From contig NZ_BJDF01000019.1 in the NCBI RefSeq assembly GCF_005404815.1, positions 1 to 64,000 of the forward strand: a DNA stretch of 64,000 nucleotides, in the 5' to 3' direction. Of this stretch, positions 9,182 through 19,223 are shown in pieces. Under the pieces are notes generated by a model. It was not told where the DNA came from and did no database searches. It worked only from the letters and a program-made list of their open reading frames with translations. A program made the translations under genes and the position numbers. Source of the DNA: Companilactobacillus huachuanensis (GTDB lineage: Bacteria; Bacillota; Bacilli; Lactobacillales; Lactobacillaceae). The first letter of the stretch is position 1. Every line of letters begins with the position of its first letter.

Positions 9182-9502
9182 CTAAAGGTTGAAAGTTTAA
9201 TTAAGTATGCCGTTTCCAGAGCTGAGAGTATTCAATTGCTGCGCGGAACGGTCCGAGCCTGGGAAGCGGTCTCGAACCTCGGTTGAAGCCTCGCAAAACC
9301 CGCGAGTCTCCAACGCGCCCGGTGGTGTAATTGCTGAAGCAATAACGCCACTTTCGCTGCAAATGAATACTCTCAGCTCTTCCAACTTGTTGTTTTTTTT
9401 AATAAAAGGAATAATAAAACAAAACTCCTGATTATTTAAATAAATTAACTATAGGCCAGTAACAACAATGGTTATATTTGTTTTTCACCTTTCAACCTTT
9501 AG
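9182..9502 (+). repeat. Full-length cloverleaf MITE copy R4
   Basis: The 321-bp copy lies between perfect 8-bp repeats ATGACAAG (9174-9181 and 9503-9510). Its ends are CTAAAGGTTGAAAG and CTTTCAACCTTTAG. Core and flanks are in plus orientation. It occupies nearly all of the gap between the MFS gene and the AraC-type gene. Its right flank is almost identical to that of R1, suggesting recent common ancestry. Confidence 0.92.
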
Positions 9503-9535
9503 ATGACAAGTTAATAATATTATGAAATCGTTTGC

Positions 9536-9549
9536 TGTAAGCGCTTTAT
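9536..9549. promoter_or_regulatory. Possible cre (CcpA) site
   Basis: TGTAAGCGCTTTAT matches the catabolite-responsive consensus TGWAANCGNTNWCA except at the last two positions. It lies just after the AraC-type gene and upstream of the MFS-esterase pair, with the MITE between. Chance occurrence is possible. Confidence 0.3.
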
Positions 9550-9560
9550 AAAAGCCTATT

Positions 9561-10406
9561 TTAGGTCGTTTTATGACCTTTCAAGTTAATTCGATATTTT
9601 CCCGGCGTTGTTTGATACACTTTTGCAAATAATCTTCTAAATGACTTAACATTCGCAAAACCTGCCAAATCTGAAATAGTTTCGATATCTTTTTCAGTAT
9701 TAGTTAAAATTTCAAAAGCATTTCGGAGTCGGACTAAATTTACATATTCCATTACTCCTTCACCCATTTGTTCTTTAAAAGTTCTAGATAGATACCCCTC
9801 ACTCAAGTGCACTGTTCCGGCGATTTGTGGCAATGAAAGATCATCAGCACTGTGTTCATTAATAAAATCAATAACACTTGATAACTTATGCAGTGTTGGA
9901 ACTGTTGGTAAATTAACTGAATTAGATTTACTCTCTAGAAAATAATGAAATAAATAAAACAGCATCAAATATATCTCACTCATTAATAAAAATTTTTGTT
10001 CCGTTGATTTGGTCTGTGAATTTTTATAATAATCAAATAATGTTTGCTTCAATAGGTTTATTTGCGAAGAATCATCTGAAAGTTTGAACCAACTTTTATC
10101 AATTGTTTCACATTCCCGATGTAAAAATTCATACGGAAACAAAAACGTTAACGACAACGTATGATTATCAACTGCTTTTAAAGGTTTCACGGAATGAATC
10201 TCATTAGGATTTATAACTATAACATCACCTGAACTTGCAGTGATTCTTTGTCCACTGATCACAAATTCAGCATCACCACGAATAATATAATCTACTTCTA
10301 ACGCTTGATGCCAATGACGCAAAACGTTTTGACTTTCCAAATATTCTGTATGTACTACCAATTTAACTGGCAATGTTGTCGTTGATACCTGCTCATGACG
10401 ATACAT
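9561..10406 (-). CDS. AraC-family transcriptional regulator
   Basis: A 281-residue DNA-binding protein with an N-terminal cupin-like sensor (HWHQALEVDYIIRG ... VINPNEIHSV) and a C-terminal AraC double helix-turn-helix of about 100 residues (LPQIAGTVHLSEGYLSRTFK; FANVKSFRRLFAKVY). GAGGTG lies six bases before the ATG. It is on the same strand as, and upstream of, the MFS-esterase pair and is a candidate regulator of it; that is inference from position. A terminator-like hairpin ends three bases before its ribosome binding site, so expression from upstream would have to pass it. Confidence 0.9.
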   Translation of the reverse strand: MYRHEQVSTTTLPVKLVVHTEYLESQNVLRHWHQALEVDYIIRGDAEFVISGQRITASSGDVIVINPNEIHSVKPLKAVDNHTLSLTFLFPYEFLHRECETIDKSWFKLSDDSSQINLLKQTLFDYYKNSQTKSTEQKFLLMSEIYLMLFYLFHYFLESKSNSVNLPTVPTLHKLSSVIDFINEHSADDLSLPQIAGTVHLSEGYLSRTFKEQMGEGVMEYVNLVRLRNAFEILTNTEKDIETISDLAGFANVKSFRRLFAKVYQTTPGKYRINLKGHKTT

Positions 10407-10417
10407 ATTTTCACCTC

Positions 10418-10459
10418 AAAAAATGGACTGCAATGATTTAATTCATTACAGTCCATTTT
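10418..10459 (-). terminator. Terminator-like hairpin directly before the AraC-type gene
   Basis: On the minus strand AAATGGACTG-AATGA and TCATT-CAGTCCATTT pair, followed by TTTTTT and, after one more base, the GAGGTG ribosome binding site. It may end transcripts from the upstream oxidoreductase or act as an attenuator; no promoter fits between hairpin and start. Confidence 0.65.
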
Positions 10460-10488
10460 AAATCAATATTCAAGGTTAACAAAGCTAA

Positions 10489-10809
10489 CTGAAGGTTGAA
10501 AGTTGAAAAAGTGATATAGACATTGCCATTACAGGCCTAGAGCTAACTTATTTAAATACTCATAAATCTCCATTTTATTGTTCCAGCTATTAAAAAACAA
10601 ACTAGTTGGAAGAGCTGAGAGTATTCATTTGCAGCGAAAGTGGCGTTAGGACTTTAGTCCTTACACCACCGGGCGCGTTGGAGACTCGCGGGTTTTGCGA
10701 GGCTTCAACCGAGGCTCGAGACCGCTTCCCAGGCTCGGGCCGTTCCGCGCAGCAATTGAATACTCTCAGCTCTGGAAACGGCATACCTAACTAAACTGTC
10801 AACCTTTAG
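10489..10809 (-). repeat. Full-length cloverleaf MITE copy R5
   Basis: The 321-bp copy is flanked by AAAGCTAA (10481-10488 and 10810-10817). The right duplication contains the stop codon of the neighbouring oxidoreductase gene, so insertion was exactly at the gene end. The hairpin next to CCGGGCG has arms AGGAC/GTCCT where most copies have ATTGC/GCAAT. Confidence 0.92.
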
Positions 10810-10813
10810 AAAG

Positions 10814-12124
10814 CTAAAATAAATACTCCAAGTCACTGGCAGCAGTTGGGTAAGCCATAATCTCTTTGACAACATCTTCATGCGTCATTTGACGCTTAAT
10901 TGCCATCGTCAACAAGTTAATCAAACTGTCAGCATTATTGCTCAATAAAGTGGCGCCAATAATTTCTGACTTTTCATTCAAGACGATTCTAATCTTAGCC
11001 TTCGAATCATTCGTGTGACTATATGTAAACCAGCTAGTAACATCTTGATCAATCACATTATCACTGTCCTGAACGCCAACCTTAGCCAATTTTGGACTAC
11101 CATAAACCACCGTTGGAATTAATGGTAATGCTAAGTCAACATCAGTCTTGCCAGTCAAAATATCACTGACATAATCAGCCTCAAATCCACCAACAGGCGT
11201 TAATTTGGGTTGATTAGTATCAACGACATCTCCAATCGCATAAATATTCTCATTTGTTGACTGTAATCTTGAATTAACTTTAACACCGTGACGAGTATAT
11301 TTAACGCCGGCTTTTTCCAAATCTAAGAAGTCAGTATTAGCAATTCGTCCAGTTGCGCCAATAATCAAATCCGTTGTTAATTCAAAATCGGCTGCTTTAA
11401 TGACATATTGACCATCAGCCTGTTGCAAAATCTCTTGTGTATCAACATTGAAATTAAAATCAACACCCTTATTTTTTAGTTGATCGACTAACTCTAATGC
11501 ATAATCCTTATTAAATTCTTTTAACGGGTGGTCATTGTGGTGAATGATGTGAACTTTGGCACCGGTCGCATTAGCAATCGTCGCCAATTCAAAAGCAATA
11601 TAACCGGCACCGATAATTGTGATATCCTCGGGCATTTTTTTAAGAGATAAGAAATCTGTACTGGAAAGTAAGTGCTCCTTACCGGGAATATTCAAGTAGC
11701 TAGGACGTTGACCCGTCGCAATGATAAACTTATCGGCTTGATAATGATCTTGTCCATTTACGACAATTTCATTTCTAGAAATAAATTTTGGTTGACCATC
11801 AATCGCTTTAATACCAGCTTTGACAATACCATCTCGACTCCCCTTAGAAACTGGATCAGTAAAAGTTTCTTTAAAAGTTTCCAATTCCTTCCAGTTAACA
11901 TATGGCACCTCATCAAAACCCTTACCTTGCAATTGAGCCACACGATCACGAGCTTCAACTCCACTCAAAAGGACCTTTTTGGGATCACAGCCCCGATTAG
12001 GACAAGTTCCACCCCAAAGGTTATTCTCAACAATAGCTACATTTTGACCATTACCCTTCAAGTTATGTGCGGCAGCCAATCCTGCTGGCCCAGCCCCAAT
12101 AATAATCGTATCAAATTTATCCAT
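10814..12124 (-). CDS. FAD/NAD(P)-binding disulfide oxidoreductase-like protein
   Basis: A 436-residue flavoprotein of the glutathione-reductase superfamily. It has the FAD motif GAGPAGLAAA (10-19), the redox pair Cys41/Cys46 in GGTCPNRGCDPKK, the NAD(P)-binding GAGYIAFELA and the FAD motif YAIGDV. The C-terminal AYPTAASDLEYLF has Tyr where true glutathione and lipoamide reductases have the catalytic His of HPT, so the substrate is uncertain and it should not be called gor. The ATG follows GGAGGAATTTGTT; a TTG inside that site is not credible. A terminator-like hairpin precedes the site. A MITE abuts its stop codon. Confidence 0.87.
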   Translation of the reverse strand: MDKFDTIIIGAGPAGLAAAHNLKGNGQNVAIVENNLWGGTCPNRGCDPKKVLLSGVEARDRVAQLQGKGFDEVPYVNWKELETFKETFTDPVSKGSRDGIVKAGIKAIDGQPKFISRNEIVVNGQDHYQADKFIIATGQRPSYLNIPGKEHLLSSTDFLSLKKMPEDITIIGAGYIAFELATIANATGAKVHIIHHNDHPLKEFNKDYALELVDQLKNKGVDFNFNVDTQEILQQADGQYVIKAADFELTTDLIIGATGRIANTDFLDLEKAGVKYTRHGVKVNSRLQSTNENIYAIGDVVDTNQPKLTPVGGFEADYVSDILTGKTDVDLALPLIPTVVYGSPKLAKVGVQDSDNVIDQDVTSWFTYSHTNDSKAKIRIVLNEKSEIIGATLLSNNADSLINLLTMAIKRQMTHEDVVKEIMAYPTAASDLEYLF

Positions 12125-12140
12125 AACAAATTCCTCCAAT

Positions 12141-12189
12141 AAAAAATAGCGCTTATAACGTAACAGTTAGTTACATTATAAGCGCTATT
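12141..12189 (-). terminator. Terminator of lepA, abutting the next ribosome binding site
   Basis: AATAGCGCTTATAA-GTAAC and GTTAC-TTATAAGCGCTATT form a long stem ending in TTTTTT on the minus strand, and GGAGG follows after only three bases. It lies 31 bases beyond the lepA stop. Confidence 0.8.
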
Positions 12190-12219
12190 GATTTATTTTT
12201 TTAAAGTTATGCTTGAAAC

Positions 12220-14064
12220 CTATTTACCGTCTTCAGTCCCACGATTAAGGTTCAAGACAGCCATAAAGGCTTCTTGTGGAACGGAAACTTTCCCAATTTC
12301 CTTCATCCGCTTCTTACCCTCTTTTTGTTTGTTAAGCAACTTATCACGACGAGTTCTATCACCACCATAAAGTTTAGCAGTAACATCCTTACGATAAGCC
12401 TTAACGTTGGAACGTGCCACAACCTTGTTACCGACAGCTGCTTGAATTGGAATTTCAAACATTTGTCGAGGAATAACTTCCTTTAATTTGGCAACGATAT
12501 CACGACCACGTTTTTGAGCAAAATCCTTATGGACGATAAAACTCAAGGCATCAATTGGTTCACCATTAAGCAAGATATCCATTTTGACCAATTCACTGGC
12601 CTCATAATCTTCAACGTCATAATCCAAGGAAGCATAACCCTTAGTATTCGATTTCAAATCATCGAAAAAATCAAAGATAATTTCGAGTAGTGGCAACTTG
12701 TACACGACATTAACTCGATATTTATCCAAATAATCCATTGTTACAAACTCACCACGTTTGTGTTGGCAAAGTTCCATTACAGGACCAACAAAGTCCTCAG
12801 GCACCATAATTTCAGCTCTAACGAAAGGTTCACGGATTTCTTTAATTTCAGAAGCGTCTGGTAATTCAGCTGGATTATCAACAACAACTTCACTGCCATC
12901 AGTAGTTGTAACGTGATAATCAACTGATGGTGATGTCGTGATCAATTCGAGATCAAAGTCTCGTTCCAAACGCTCTTGAACCACATCCATATGCAACAAA
13001 CCTAGAAATCCGACACGGAAACCAAATCCTAAGGCTTGTGATGTTTCAGGCTCATACTCCAAAGCAGCATCATTCAATTGCAATTTGTCCAAAGCTTCAT
13101 GTAAATCTTCATACTTTGAATTATCGACCGGATACAATCCAGCATAAACCATTGGCGTGCTCTTGCGATAACCAGTCAATGGTTCATCTGTTGGATTGTC
13201 AGCTAACGTAACCGTGTCACCAACTTGAGTATCTTTAACAGTCTTGATACTAGCAGTAATATAGCCAACATCCCCAGCCATCAAATAATCACGTTTAACG
13301 GCCTTAGGAGACATCACACCGACTTCTGTTACTTCAAAGGTCTTCTTATTACTCATCAATTCAATCGTGTCTCCGACCTTTACAACGCCCTCACGAACAC
13401 GGACATCTAGGACAACGCCACGATAACTGTCATACACAGAATCAAAGATCAATGCTTTAAGAGGTTTATCAAGATCCCCTTCTGGGGCCGGCACATCAGA
13501 AACGATTCGTTCCAGCAATTCATCAACACCAATACCAGTTTTTGCACTCATTAAAATTGACGTATCAGCTTCAATACCGATCATCTCTTCAATTTCTTCT
13601 TTAACCTTATCTGGTTCAGCAGAAGGCAAATCGATTTTATTGATCACTGGCACGATTTCCAAATCATTATCAATAGCTAAATAAGCGTTAGCTAATGTTT
13701 GGGCTTCAACACCTTGAGCAGCATCGACAACTAACAATGCACCCTCACAGGCAGCCAACGACCGTGAAACCTCATATGAAAAATCCACGTGGCCTGGAGT
13801 GTCAATTAGATGAAAGATATAGCTCTGTCCATCTTTTGCTTCATATTCAAGTTCTACCGCATTCAATTTGATTGTAATACCACGTTCGCGCTCCAAGTCC
13901 ATATCGTCCAAAATCTGGGCTTTCATATCACGCTTTGATATTGTTTTGGTTCTTTCCAAAATTCGATCAGCAATCGTTGATTTACCATGATCGATATGCG
14001 CTACGATAGAAAAATTACGAATTCTTTTTTGTCTTTCTTTTAACTTATTGAGGTCTAAATCCAT
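12220..14064 (-). CDS. lepA: Elongation factor 4 (LepA), ribosome back-translocase GTPase
   Basis: EF4 is a translational GTPase that acts on stalled or mis-translocated ribosomes. The 614-residue protein has G1 [10 protein letters not shown]2/G3 RERGITI and DTPGHVDF, G4 NKIDLP and the LepA-specific C-terminal domain ([23 protein letters not shown]). Length and motifs are standard. It lies downstream of the dnaJ end on the same strand, as in many Firmicutes, separated by a terminator, and has its own leader. Confidence 0.97.
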   Translation of the reverse strand: MDLDLNKLKERQKRIRNFSIVAHIDHGKSTIADRILERTKTISKRDMKAQILDDMDLERERGITIKLNAVELEYEAKDGQSYIFHLIDTPGHVDFSYEVSRSLAACEGALLVVDAAQGVEAQTLANAYLAIDNDLEIVPVINKIDLPSAEPDKVKEEIEEMIGIEADTSILMSAKTGIGVDELLERIVSDVPAPEGDLDKPLKALIFDSVYDSYRGVVLDVRVREGVVKVGDTIELMSNKKTFEVTEVGVMSPKAVKRDYLMAGDVGYITASIKTVKDTQVGDTVTLADNPTDEPLTGYRKSTPMVYAGLYPVDNSKYEDLHEALDKLQLNDAALEYEPETSQALGFGFRVGFLGLLHMDVVQERLERDFDLELITTSPSVDYHVTTTDGSEVVVDNPAELPDASEIKEIREPFVRAEIMVPEDFVGPVMELCQHKRGEFVTMDYLDKYRVNVVYKLPLLEIIFDFFDDLKSNTKGYASLDYDVEDYEASELVKMDILLNGEPIDALSFIVHKDFAQKRGRDIVAKLKEVIPRQMFEIPIQAAVGNKVVARSNVKAYRKDVTAKLYGGDRTRRDKLLNKQKEGKKRMKEIGKVSVPQEAFMAVLNLNRGTEDGK

Positions 14065-14201
14065 AAATTGTTCCCTTCTATCAGAAATTTTCTCATTTTA
14101 TCTATTTTACACTATTGTACACCGATGTTCTAGACACCAAAAAATCTGGCTCATTACAATTATTGTCACTAAAAATGAAACATAACTTTTCCGCTTAAAC
14201 C

Positions 14202-14243
14202 AAACAGACACTGTAATCCCAAATCGGATCACAGTGTCTGTTT
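14202..14243 (-). terminator. Terminator of the heat-shock operon
   Basis: AAACAGACACTGT and ACAGTGTCTGTTT pair perfectly (13 bp) about ten bases after the dnaJ stop, followed on the minus strand by a T-rich stretch. Confidence 0.75.
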
Positions 14244-14252
14244 GCCTTAATG

Positions 14253-15389
14253 TTAGCCATTAAAAGCATCTTTTATCTTATTAAAGAAATTACTATCTTT
14301 TTCTTTAACTTTATCGCCACCAGCTTCAGCGAATTGCTTCAAAGCACTACGTTGTTCACCTGACAACTTACGAGGTGTAACGATATTAACTGTAACTTTT
14401 TCGTCACCGATACTCTTGCTGTTTAGAACCGGAGCACCTTTACCACGAAGTCTGAATGTCGTACCTGTTTGAGTACCACTTGGGATATTCAATTGAACAG
14501 GTCCATGAACTGTGTTGACCTTGATATCATCACCTAATGTAGCTTGTGGGAAACTGATATTTACTGAAGCGTAAATTGTAGATCCATCACGTCTAAACTC
14601 CTTACTTGGAGCAACGTGAAAGACGATGTATAAGTCACCATAAGGTCCACCGTTAGTTCCGGCTTCACCTTGACCATCAAGATGCATTTGTTGTCCATCT
14701 TCAACACCAGCTGGAACAGTAACCTTAAGTTCGTGCTTCTCGTTTACCTTACCTGAACCATGGCAAATGTTGCACTTTTCTTTGATTTCTTTACCAGTAC
14801 CATTGCAGACATCACAAACAACTCTTGTACGCATACGGCCAAGTGGAGTTTGACGATCGACTTCAACAAAACCAGAACCATGACACTTCGAACATGTTTC
14901 AGGATGTGTGCCCGGCTTTGCACCAGAACCATCACAAGTTGAACATTCTTCTTCACGATTGTAGGAAATGTTAGTCTTCTTACCGAAAACTCCCTCTTCA
15001 AAGGTTAAATCCATGCGATATTGTAAGTCGGAACCTTGTCTTGGGGCATTAGGATTTTGACGAGCAGCACCGCCGCCACCAAAGAATTGGCTGAAAATAT
15101 CTTCAAAACCACCAAATTGATCACCGCCAGCTCCGCCATTGAAGCCGCCAAATCCACCTTGACCACCATTCATACCAGCAGAACCATATTGATCATATTG
15201 AGCACGTTTTTGCGGGTCTTTTAATATTTCGTAGGCTGCATTAACTTCTTTAAACTTATCTTCAGCATCAGACGCCTTATTCAAGTCAGGATGATACTTC
15301 TTAGAAAGTTTTCGGAATGCCTTTCTTATATCGTCATCAGAAGCGTTCTTATCAACGCCGAGTACGTCATATGGATTTTTATCTGCCAT
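14253..15389 (-). CDS. dnaJ: Chaperone protein DnaJ
   Basis: DnaJ delivers unfolded clients to DnaK and stimulates its ATPase. The 378-residue type I protein has a J-domain with HPD at 33-35, a Gly/Phe-rich linker, four zinc-binding CxxCxGxG repeats ([32 protein letters not shown]) and the C-terminal client-binding domains. AAAGGTG lies before the ATG. It is the last gene of the hrcA-grpE-dnaK-dnaJ cluster; a 124-base gap from dnaK holds a likely extra promoter. Confidence 0.97.
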   Translation of the reverse strand: MADKNPYDVLGVDKNASDDDIRKAFRKLSKKYHPDLNKASDAEDKFKEVNAAYEILKDPQKRAQYDQYGSAGMNGGQGGFGGFNGGAGGDQFGGFEDIFSQFFGGGGAARQNPNAPRQGSDLQYRMDLTFEEGVFGKKTNISYNREEECSTCDGSGAKPGTHPETCSKCHGSGFVEVDRQTPLGRMRTRVVCDVCNGTGKEIKEKCNICHGSGKVNEKHELKVTVPAGVEDGQQMHLDGQGEAGTNGGPYGDLYIVFHVAPSKEFRRDGSTIYASVNISFPQATLGDDIKVNTVHGPVQLNIPSGTQTGTTFRLRGKGAPVLNSKSIGDEKVTVNIVTPRKLSGEQRSALKQFAEAGGDKVKEKDSNFFNKIKDAFNG

Positions 15390-15461
15390 TAAATCACCTT
15401 TATGTAATAGGACTAAATGTCTTATTCCTTTTTAACGCTCAAAAGAGCAGTTATTATTTTT

Positions 15462-15470
15462 ACTATACCA
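15462..15470 (-). promoter_or_regulatory. Candidate extended -10 promoter for dnaJ
   Basis: TGGTATAGT on the minus strand is an extended -10 (TGnTATAGT) about 75 bases before the dnaJ start. No good -35 is visible. Confidence 0.4.
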
Positions 15471-15513
15471 TAATTGGTTTTAGTAATTAAACCACTGCCC
15501 TTTATCACAAATA

Positions 15514-17373
15514 TTATTTCTTATCTTTATCAGGATCTACTTCTGAAAAGTCGCCATCAACGGTGTTGTCATCTTTTGACTTCTTGTCATCAGTTGCACC
15601 AGTTGCGCCTTCAGCAGCACCTTTAGCTTGTTGTTCTTCTTGGGCCTTTTGATAAAGTTTAACAGATAGGTCTTGAACGATCTTATTCAAATCGTCACGT
15701 TTCTTCTTCATGTCTTCAAGGTCACCAGAGTCTTGAGCTTTCTTCAAAGCATCACGAGCATCTTGAGCTTTCTTGATTTCATCGTCAGAAACTTTACCCT
15801 TAACGTCTTTTAGAGTCTTGTCAGTAGCGAATAATGTTTGTTCAACGTCATTCTTAACATCGACTTCTTCCTTACGTTTGTTATCTTCTTCTTCGTGTTC
15901 CTTGGCTTCTTTCATCATCTTGTCGATTTCTTCATCGCTCAAGCCTGATGAACTCTTGATAGTAATCTTTTGTTCCTTGTTTGTACCCATATCTTTGGCA
16001 GAAACATTAACAATACCATTCTTATCGATATCGAATGTAACTTGGATCTGAGGTACGCCACGAGGTGCAGCAGGAATATCTGTCAATTGGAAACGACCTA
16101 AGGTCTTGTTATCGCCAGCCATTGAACGTTCACCTTGTAGAACATGGATATCAACAGCATTTTGATTATCAGCAGCAGTTGAAAATACTTGTGACTTACT
16201 TGTTGGGATAGTTGTATTTCTATCGATCAACTTAGTGAAGACGCCACCCATTGTTTCGATACCAAGTGACAATGGTGTAACATCAAGTAAAACAACATCC
16301 TTAACATCACCAGAGATAACACCACCTTGAATAGCAGCACCTAAAGCAACTGCTTCGTCAGGGTTGATTGAGTGATCTGGGGCTTTGCCAGTCCATTTAG
16401 CAACAGCATCTTGAACGGCAGGAATACGTGTTGAACCACCATTTAGGATAACTTTGTCAATATCAGCATTTGTCAAATTGGCATCCTTCAAAGCATTGTC
16501 AACTGGAACCTTTGTTCTTTCAACAAGATCAGCTGTCAATTCATCGAACTTAGCACGTGTCAAAGTTTCTTCCAAGTGAAGTGGTCCATTGGCACCTGAT
16601 GAGATAAATGGAAGACTGATTGATGTTTGTGCAACACCTGATAAGTCTTTTTTAGCTTTTTCAGCGGCATCCTTCAAACGTTGTAAGGCCATCTTGTCTT
16701 GTCCCAAATCAACGCCATTCTTAGCCTTGAATTGTTCAACTAACCAGTCGATGATCTTTTGATCAAAATCATCACCACCAAGACGTGTATCACCATTTGT
16801 TGAAAGTACTTCGAAGACACCATCGCCTAATTGAAGTACAGAAACATCAAAGGTACCACCACCAAGGTCATAAACAAGGATTTTTTCATCACCCTTATCG
16901 TTATCAAGACCATAAGCAAGTGCTGAAGCTGTTGGTTCGTTAACGATACGTTGAACGTTCAAACCAGCAATTTTACCAGCATCTTTAGTAGCTTGTCTTT
17001 GTGAATCGTTGAAGTATGCAGGAACTGTAATAACAGCATCTGTAACATCTTCACCTAAGTAATCTTCTGAGAACTTCTTGATATGTTGCAAAATGAATGC
17101 TGAAATTTCTTGTGGTGTGTATGACTTGCCGGCAACATCAACTTTGTAACCTGCTTCACCCATGTGACGCTTGATTGATGAAACTGTATCAGGGTTAGTG
17201 ATTGCTTGTCTCTTTGCAACTTCACCAACTTGAATTTCACCATCTTTGAAAGCAACAACTGAAGGAGTTGTTCTTGCGCCTTCTGGATTAGTAATAATCT
17301 TTGGAGAGCCACCTTCTAGAACAGCTACAGCAGAGTTTGTAGTACCCAAATCAATACCAATAACTTTAGACAT
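15514..17373 (-). CDS. dnaK: Chaperone protein DnaK (Hsp70)
   Basis: DnaK is the ATP-dependent Hsp70 chaperone. The 619-residue protein has [10 protein letters not shown] at the N-terminus, the [11 protein letters not shown] phosphate loop, LNGGSTRIP and the linker [15 protein letters not shown] before the substrate-binding domain. The C-terminus is Ala/Gln and acidic (ending DPDKDKK) rather than EEVD, as usual in bacteria. It follows grpE by 44 bases. No second CIRCE is present, so it depends on the hrcA promoter. Confidence 0.98.
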   Translation of the reverse strand: MSKVIGIDLGTTNSAVAVLEGGSPKIITNPEGARTTPSVVAFKDGEIQVGEVAKRQAITNPDTVSSIKRHMGEAGYKVDVAGKSYTPQEISAFILQHIKKFSEDYLGEDVTDAVITVPAYFNDSQRQATKDAGKIAGLNVQRIVNEPTASALAYGLDNDKGDEKILVYDLGGGTFDVSVLQLGDGVFEVLSTNGDTRLGGDDFDQKIIDWLVEQFKAKNGVDLGQDKMALQRLKDAAEKAKKDLSGVAQTSISLPFISSGANGPLHLEETLTRAKFDELTADLVERTKVPVDNALKDANLTNADIDKVILNGGSTRIPAVQDAVAKWTGKAPDHSINPDEAVALGAAIQGGVISGDVKDVVLLDVTPLSLGIETMGGVFTKLIDRNTTIPTSKSQVFSTAADNQNAVDIHVLQGERSMAGDNKTLGRFQLTDIPAAPRGVPQIQVTFDIDKNGIVNVSAKDMGTNKEQKITIKSSSGLSDEEIDKMMKEAKEHEEEDNKRKEEVDVKNDVEQTLFATDKTLKDVKGKVSDDEIKKAQDARDALKKAQDSGDLEDMKKKRDDLNKIVQDLSVKLYQKAQEEQQAKGAAEGATGATDDKKSKDDNTVDGDFSEVDPDKDKK

Positions 17374-17417
17374 AAACCTAAACCTCTTTTATTTTTTTTA
17401 TATTTATTAATTATCTT

Positions 17418-17981
17418 TTATTGTGCAACGACAACCATTGCTGGACGAAGCACACGATCTTCAAGTTTATAACCTTTTTGAAGAACCTGTACCACAGTAT
17501 CTTTAGCATGCTTATCATCGGCTGGAACGGTTTGAACAGCTTGACTAAAGATTGGATCAAATTTCTCACCAACATTGTCGATAACTGTCACATGATTATT
17601 TTCAAATGCTTTAACCATGTGTTGTTGAACCATTTCAATACCTTTTTTCAGTTGTTTGCTGGCATCATCGTCAGCTTTAACACCCAAGGCACGTTCAAGA
17701 TTATCCAAAACAGGTAGAATCTCTGTCGCCAATTTTTGACCGTCATATTTAAGGATGTCAGCAACTTCCTTACTGTGACGCTTATTCATGTTTTGCATTT
17801 CTGCTTGGCTTCTTAGAAGATTATCCTCTAAGTCAGAATTCTTTTTCTTCAAATCCGCAATTTCTTTATCTTTCGGATCGATTTTCTTAGCCTGTTCAGT
17901 TTTAGTTGACTTTGCATCAGTCTTTGGAGCTGCTTCCTTTTTAGAAGTCTTCAAATCCTGGTCTGTTTCTTTATCTGCCAT
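17418..17981 (-). CDS. grpE: Nucleotide exchange factor GrpE
   Basis: GrpE releases ADP from DnaK. The 187-residue protein has a charged, disordered N-terminus (Lys/Asp/Thr-rich, about 50 residues), a coiled-coil helix ([18 protein letters not shown]) and the conserved beta domain with [16 protein letters not shown]-like [14 protein letters not shown] and the C-terminal [14 protein letters not shown]. It lies 18 bases after hrcA. Confidence 0.96.
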   Translation of the reverse strand: MADKETDQDLKTSKKEAAPKTDAKSTKTEQAKKIDPKDKEIADLKKKNSDLEDNLLRSQAEMQNMNKRHSKEVADILKYDGQKLATEILPVLDNLERALGVKADDDASKQLKKGIEMVQQHMVKAFENNHVTVIDNVGEKFDPIFSQAVQTVPADDKHAKDTVVQVLQKGYKLEDRVLRPAMVVVAQ

Positions 17982-17999
17982 TACTTCCTCCTAAAAATT

Positions 18000-19046
18000 T
18001 CAAGAATCATCATACCTTGAATAATAATCAATTAGTCTTTTGGCTAATTCAACTCTAAATTCTCCAAGTAAACCAATCAATTGTGAATAATGCATTGTTT
18101 GTGGACCTAGCAAAGCAATAACGCCTTTACCATGATGTCCAACATCATAATTAGCAGTTATGATACTGTAATTTTTCAATGCATCACTCCCAAGTTCACT
18201 ACCTAGACGAACACGAATGCCGTCGTCAGCAATACTTGGATCGAGTAGTTTTCTTAAATCAGTACTTTGATTCATGATTGAGAATAACGATTGAACTTGC
18301 GATAAATCCTCATTGTTTGCATAATTCAAAAGATTCAATTGTCCATCAACATAATACTTCTCGGCACCAGCCTTTTTGAAAAGCTGATCCATCATATCCA
18401 ACAAACCGTCGGATGAGTACATGTACTCTGAAAGAATTGCTGGCACATCGGTATGTAACATTTGAATAACCCTTGGTAGCGGTTGCCCGACTAACTTGTC
18501 GTTCACGATGTTAACAATTTTTTCAATTAAAGAAGTATCAAAATCATCATCAATTGTATAAATATTATTCTCAACATTATTATCGCTTGTAACAATGATT
18601 GCCATAAGTTGATGTGGATTCAAGGGAACAATTCTAAAACCCGTTAAAAGGATCGAACTGCTCTCTGGACCCAAAGTAATAGCTGTGTAACTGGTCAGAT
18701 GAGATAGGATCTTGGCAGATTGTTCAATAATATCATCAATTTGGTGATATGTTTTGCCAAAATCATCGTCAATTCTCTGCGCGATATCTTGAGGTACGCT
18801 CGTAGGCTGTACTAAATGATCAAGATAATAGCGGTATCCCATCGCTGAAGGAATTCTACCAGAAGAAAGATGAGTTTTCTCGAGATAACCAACTTCTTCT
18901 AGCATTGCCATTTCGTTTCTGATTGTCGCAGAACTTACATGGAAAGGTAATTCATTCATCAATGTCTTCGAACCAACCGGCTGGCCGGTATCTGTAAATA
19001 TGCGCACGACTTCTCTCAAGATTGCATCTTGACGTTGTGATAGCAT
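18000..19046 (-). CDS. hrcA: Heat-inducible transcription repressor HrcA
   Basis: HrcA binds CIRCE and represses class I heat-shock genes; GroEL modulates it. The 348-residue protein has the N-terminal winged helix (SSATIRNEMAMLEE and HLSSGRIPS), then a GAF-like domain. I chose the ATG giving MLSQRQDAIL, which follows AAGGAGGACGG; an upstream start would overlap CIRCE. It is the first gene of the operon, directly behind its own operator. Confidence 0.97.
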   Translation of the reverse strand: MLSQRQDAILREVVRIFTDTGQPVGSKTLMNELPFHVSSATIRNEMAMLEEVGYLEKTHLSSGRIPSAMGYRYYLDHLVQPTSVPQDIAQRIDDDFGKTYHQIDDIIEQSAKILSHLTSYTAITLGPESSSILLTGFRIVPLNPHQLMAIIVTSDNNVENNIYTIDDDFDTSLIEKIVNIVNDKLVGQPLPRVIQMLHTDVPAILSEYMYSSDGLLDMMDQLFKKAGAEKYYVDGQLNLLNYANNEDLSQVQSLFSIMNQSTDLRKLLDPSIADDGIRVRLGSELGSDALKNYSIITANYDVGHHGKGVIALLGPQTMHYSQLIGLLGEFRVELAKRLIDYYSRYDDS

Positions 19047-19062
19047 TATACCGTCCTCCTTT

Positions 19063-19089
19063 TTAGCACTATTCATACCTGAGTGCTAA
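19063..19089 (-). promoter_or_regulatory. CIRCE operator
   Basis: TTAGCACT(A), nine bases, then GAGTGCTAA: one mismatch from the canonical TTAGCACTC-N9-GAGTGCTAA. It lies between the promoter and the hrcA ribosome binding site, the usual position for autoregulation. Confidence 0.93.
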
Positions 19090-19097
19090 CAATGTAA

Positions 19098-19126
19098 AAT
19101 ATAACAATCTATCCTATTAGTGTCAA
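19098..19126 (-). promoter_or_regulatory. hrcA operon promoter (sigma-A type)
   Basis: On the minus strand TTGACA is followed after exactly 17 bases by TATATT, with CIRCE covering the likely transcription start. This is the strongest promoter match in the window. Confidence 0.9.
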
Positions 19127-19182
19127 GTATGCACGCTCATTTTTTCTATTTTTTCAGTGATTATTTTAAAAATAGCACTCTA

Positions 19183-19191
19183 TGGTAAAAT
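19183..19191 (+). promoter_or_regulatory. Candidate extended -10 for the unknown gene at 19224
   Basis: TGGTAAAAT fits an extended -10 (TGnTAAAAT), 33 bases before the ATG and divergent from the hrcA promoter. Confidence 0.45.
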
Positions 19192-19223
19192 TTAGGAAAA
19201 ATCAATTTAATTCGAGGTAAATT

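Noticed and set aside
9197-10794. 60-70 residue open frames in the repeats, with similar peptides in several copies
   Set aside because: They are translations of the cloverleaf sequence in various frames, lack ribosome binding sites and differ by frame between copies; similarity comes from the repeat itself.
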